DNA of 64,000 nt from Streptomyces sp. NL15-2K (GTDB lineage Bacteria; Actinomycetota; Actinomycetes; Streptomycetales; Streptomycetaceae), in the NCBI RefSeq assembly GCF_030551255.1, contig NZ_CP130630.1, positions 7,545,501 to 7,609,500 of the forward strand. Reading direction: 5' to 3'. Positions 61,137 through 64,000 of the stretch are shown here, in pieces (position 1 is the stretch's first letter; each line of letters starts with the position of its first letter). The notes below the pieces were generated by a model that did no database searches, was not told the origin of the DNA, and worked only from the letters and a program-made list of their open reading frames with translations. Made by a program: the position numbers and the translations under genes.

Positions 61137-63713
61137 TTGAGTCGTGAAACTGACAGTCCGTCCTCCGGGCCCAACGGGCGCGGCGGAGCCGCATACCCCT
61201 CGGGCACGCCGCCGTACGGGACGCCCACGGCTTCCGACGGCAGTCCGGACGCGGGCCGTTCGGCCGCGCGGCCGGAGGAACGCAAGACCGAGACCACGCT
61301 GACGACCCGCATCCGGATCAACATCCCCGGATCGCGGCCCATTCCACCGGTCGTCGTGCGCAAGCCCGTCGGCGAGACAGTCGAAGCCGCCGACGACAGC
61401 AGCGCGGACGCCGAGGCATCGGCGCCGGCCCCCGCCCCGTCCACGGGCACCGTCGAGCCGCCGGGCGAGCCCTCGCCGTCGGGCGAGGAGAAGACGAGCG
61501 ACTGGTTCGCACCCCGCAAGTCCGGGCCCGGCAAGGGCGGTCAGGGCGGCGGCTCCACCAACGGGGCGGGGCTGCCGGGCGGTTCGGGTGCCTCCGGTGC
61601 CGCTTCCGGTACGGGTGCCGGTACTGGTGCCGGTCCGGGCGCGCCCGGTGGTGCGCGTCCCGGTGGCGCTCGCCCGGGCGGCGTCGTCGGTTCCATGAAC
61701 GTGTCGGGCGGCTCCCGTCCCGGCGGCACGAACGGTTCCGGGCTCCCCGGTGCCACGGGCGGCCCCGTGGCCCCCGGGCACGGCGGCGGCACCGGCTCCT
61801 TCGACGTCACCGAGGCGCTGGCCGGAGGCCCCCTGGGCAACGGCTCCCGCCCCGGCGAGTCGCGCCGCGACGACCTGCCGTACTTCGCGGAGAACGGCAA
61901 CGGCGGCCCGGGCGCGCAGGACGGCCAGAACGGCCAGAGCGGTCAGAGCAGCCAGAACGGTTACGGCGGGGGCCAGAACGGGTTCGGCGGCCCGGGCGGC
62001 CAGACCGGTGAGGGCGGTTACGGCGCTCCAGGCGGCCAGGGCGGCTACGGCAGCCAGGGTGCCGCCGCCCAGAACGGCCAGGGCGGTTACGTCGGCCAGA
62101 ACGGCCCCAACGGCTTCAACGGGCCGAACGGCTCCGGCGGCTCCAGCGGCCCCGGTGGCCCGCAGGGCCCCGCGGGCCCGACAAGCGGTCCGGTCACCGG
62201 CGACGGCCCCCTCGTGCCGCCCGTCAGCAGCGGCTCCGACGGCCTGAGCGGTCTCACCGGATCCCACGGTCCCACCGGATCCCACGGTCTCACCGGATCC
62301 CACGGTCTCACCGGACCCCATGGACCCACCGGACCCCACGGACCCACCGGACCCGATGGACCCCACGGCCCCACCGGCCCAGCCACCCCCACCACCCCCG
62401 GCGGCCCCCCCGGCATGGGCACCCCCGGCGCCCCAGGCACACCCACCGGCCCCGGACCTGGCCCCGGCGCCCCCACCGGCCCCGTCCCCGCCCCCGGCCC
62501 CCCCACCGGCCTAGGCCCCGGCGGCGGAATGAGCGACGACACCGCGATCCTCACCCCGCAGAAGCCTGCCCCCGAGCCCGGCACCCCCGGCTACGGCGGC
62601 GCCCCCGGCAACGTCTCCGGACATACCGTCACCAGCGGTATCCCCGTGGTCCCGTCCGACCGGAACTCGGCCTTCCCGCCGGGCGCGCACACCGACGGAC
62701 CCGTGCCGCCGGCCCCGAAGCTGCCCGAGCCGGGTGCGCAGAACGCGTCCGCGGCCTCCGCGCCCAAGAAGAAGGGGCGCAGCAAGCTGGGGCTGCTCAC
62801 CGGCGGCGTGATCGTCGTCGCCGCCGGTGCCTACGGCGCCGGGCTGCTGATGAACAGCTCCGACGTGCCCAAGGGCACCACCGTGCTCGGCGTCGACATC
62901 GGCGGCGGTACCCGTGACGACGCCGTCGAGAAGCTCAACAAGACCTTCGACGGCCGGGTGAACAAGGAACTGAAGCTGTCGGTGGACGGCAAGACCGTCG
63001 CGCTCAAGCCGGACCAGGCCGGGCTCCAGTTCGACATGACGTCCACGGTCAGTACGGCCGCGAAGAGCGACTACAACCCGGTCTCCGTGATCGGCTCGCT
63101 GTTCGGCCAGCACCGGGTCGTCGAGCCGGTCATGCCGGTCGACGAGGAGAAGCTGCAGGCCGCCTTGCAGGACGCCGCCGGCGGCACCGGCTCGGCGACC
63201 GACGGCACGATCAGGTTCGAGCCGGGCAAGGCCGTCGCCGTGTACGGCAAGGCGGGCAAGAGCGTCGACGTCACCAAGTCGACCGAGGCGGTCGAAGAGG
63301 CGTTCCGCACGCAGGTGGAGACCGGCACGGCCTCCGCGGTGTCGCTCCCGACGACCACCAAGGAGCCGACGGTCTCGAAGGCCGAGGTCGACCGGATGAT
63401 GAAGGAGTTCGCCGAGCCGGCGATGTCCGGCAACGTCACGGTGCAGACGGACGCGGCCCACAGCATCCCGTTCAGCCCGCAGAACTCGCTGTGGAAGTTC
63501 CTCCGGGTCAAGGCCGTCGACGGCAAGCTCACCGACGCCCCCGACGCGGCCGCTCTCAAGGAGCTCTACGGCAGCACCTTCGACGGCGTCCTGATCGCCC
63601 GGGCCAACGGTCAGAAGACGCCGGTCACGGTCGAGGACGTCTACGGCGCCCTGCGCCTGGCGCTGAAGAGCAAGACCGACCGCGTGGCCGTGATCGACAC
63701 CAACCCCAGCTAG
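61137..63713 (+). CDS. Large membrane protein with collagen-like repeats and a PG_binding_4-like region
   Basis: TTG start; 858 residues. The first 545 residues are low-complexity and cytoplasmic by topology: Gly/Ser/Asn/Gln repeats ([26 protein letters not shown]) and around 371-420 collagen-like GPTG/GSHG triplets. One membrane span lies near 551-572 ([20 protein letters not shown]). The outer part has [20 protein letters not shown] and repeats of the type found in PG_binding_4 domains of YkuD/VanW-like proteins. Role probably at the cell wall; no catalytic motif is seen. Confidence 0.78.
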   Translation: MSRETDSPSSGPNGRGGAAYPSGTPPYGTPTASDGSPDAGRSAARPEERKTETTLTTRIRINIPGSRPIPPVVVRKPVGETVEAADDSSADAEASAPAPAPSTGTVEPPGEPSPSGEEKTSDWFAPRKSGPGKGGQGGGSTNGAGLPGGSGASGAASGTGAGTGAGPGAPGGARPGGARPGGVVGSMNVSGGSRPGGTNGSGLPGATGGPVAPGHGGGTGSFDVTEALAGGPLGNGSRPGESRRDDLPYFAENGNGGPGAQDGQNGQSGQSSQNGYGGGQNGFGGPGGQTGEGGYGAPGGQGGYGSQGAAAQNGQGGYVGQNGPNGFNGPNGSGGSSGPGGPQGPAGPTSGPVTGDGPLVPPVSSGSDGLSGLTGSHGPTGSHGLTGSHGLTGPHGPTGPHGPTGPDGPHGPTGPATPTTPGGPPGMGTPGAPGTPTGPGPGPGAPTGPVPAPGPPTGLGPGGGMSDDTAILTPQKPAPEPGTPGYGGAPGNVSGHTVTSGIPVVPSDRNSAFPPGAHTDGPVPPAPKLPEPGAQNASAASAPKKKGRSKLGLLTGGVIVVAAGAYGAGLLMNSSDVPKGTTVLGVDIGGGTRDDAVEKLNKTFDGRVNKELKLSVDGKTVALKPDQAGLQFDMTSTVSTAAKSDYNPVSVIGSLFGQHRVVEPVMPVDEEKLQAALQDAAGGTGSATDGTIRFEPGKAVAVYGKAGKSVDVTKSTEAVEEAFRTQVETGTASAVSLPTTTKEPTVSKAEVDRMMKEFAEPAMSGNVTVQTDAAHSIPFSPQNSLWKFLRVKAVDGKLTDAPDAAALKELYGSTFDGVLIARANGQKTPVTVEDVYGALRLALKSKTDRVAVIDTNPS

Positions 63714-63734
63714 CGGAGCAGACCGCGGCCACCA

Positions 63735-63770
63735 CGAGAGGGCATCCGGCACACGCCGGGTGCCCTCTCG
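63735..63770 (+). terminator. Hairpin terminator
   Basis: The arms CGAGAGGGCA (63735-63744) and TGCCCTCTCG (63761-63770) are perfect inverses, with CCGGC/GCCGG extending the stem. It lies 22 bases after the previous stop codon; there is no T-run. Confidence 0.75.
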
Positions 63771-63881
63771 TCGTACGACCACAGGGCCGCCGTACGACAG
63801 CCGCCGTATGACATCTGTCATCCGGCACTCAGGATCACCGACACTGCCGTCCCCCGGGCCCCCGCGGCCACCCTGGACGGC

Positions 63882-64000
63882 ATGACGACAACTACGGCGA
63901 CCACCACGCCGGTGGTCGGGTTCGACCAGGTGAGCAAGCGGTACGGAAGCGTGCGGGCCGTGGACGGGCTGTCGCTCGCCCTGCACCCCGGGGAGACGGT
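63882..64000 (+). CDS. ABC transporter ATP-binding protein (3' truncated)
   Basis: ATG 63882 opens a frame running off the window: a Thr-rich start, then VVGFDQVSKRYGSVRAVDGL and LHPGET, the standard opening of an ABC ATPase domain just before Walker A. Probably a drug- or lipid-type exporter ATPase from the short N-terminus, but the diagnostic parts are outside the window. Confidence 0.8.
   Translation, partial: MTTTTATTTPVVGFDQVSKRYGSVRAVDGLSLALHPGET

Overview
The window is high-GC actinobacterial chromosome, almost certainly Streptomyces. The grounds are very GC-rich third positions, frequent GTG and TTG starts, rare TTA codons, WhiJ-type regulator sets, a mycothiol gene (mshB), and the gene order sdh - typA - bldK-type importer - second Opp importer - S9 peptidase - mshB, which from memory resembles the SCO5106-SCO5126 region of S. 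coelicolor.

Layout. 1-5.4 kb: a cut-off SpoIIE-type phosphatase, an Imm49 protein fused to a second domain, and a WhiJ-type set (DUF397 / XRE-DUF5753 / ATP-binding protein). 5.4-11.2 kb (minus): a polymorphic toxin with a C-terminal PD-(D/E)XK-like nuclease end, followed by three tandem Imm49 immunity genes. 11.3-16.6 kb: a membrane protein, a GH-like membrane-anchored protein, a frameshifted phosphotransferase and a methyltransferase. 16.7-20.7 kb (minus): a Sdh1-type succinate dehydrogenase operon. 21-25.3 kb: a solute-binding lipoprotein and typA. 25.9-32.2 kb: a complete five-gene bldK-type oligopeptide importer with TTA codons in its first two genes.

32.2-41.1 kb is an accessory island. 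It holds a duplicated and decayed bldKE-VOC-DinB junction, a REP-like hairpin, an RHH/PIN toxin-antitoxin pair, a second WhiJ-type set, intact VOC and DinB genes, an IS481 element with a perfect 6-bp target duplication, an IS5-type transposase in two frames, SnoaL-like and MarR genes, an ASCH protein and a serine hydrolase. 41.4-47.5 kb (minus) is a paralogous bldK-like operon facing the first one, with a nearly identical terminal ATPase gene. 48-53.5 kb is a third complete Opp/Dpp importer. Then come an S9 peptidase and a small membrane protein.

56.5-59.6 kb is a nested repeat structure. About 254-bp inverted repeats and a 63-66 bp tandem array surround a REP-like hairpin that has been split by an IS110-family (IS1111-group) element. 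An unsplit copy of the hairpin at 32.6 kb lets the insertion point be reconstructed. The long noncoding 3' end of the element carries short segments matching both sides of that insertion point, as expected of a bridge/seek RNA. The window ends with mshB, a small membrane protein, a large protein with collagen-like repeats and a peptidoglycan-binding-like domain, and the start of an ABC ATPase gene.

The most unusual points are the IS1111/REP/guide-RNA arrangement, the toxin with four Imm49 homologues, and the two facing bldK operons, of which only one carries TTA codons.
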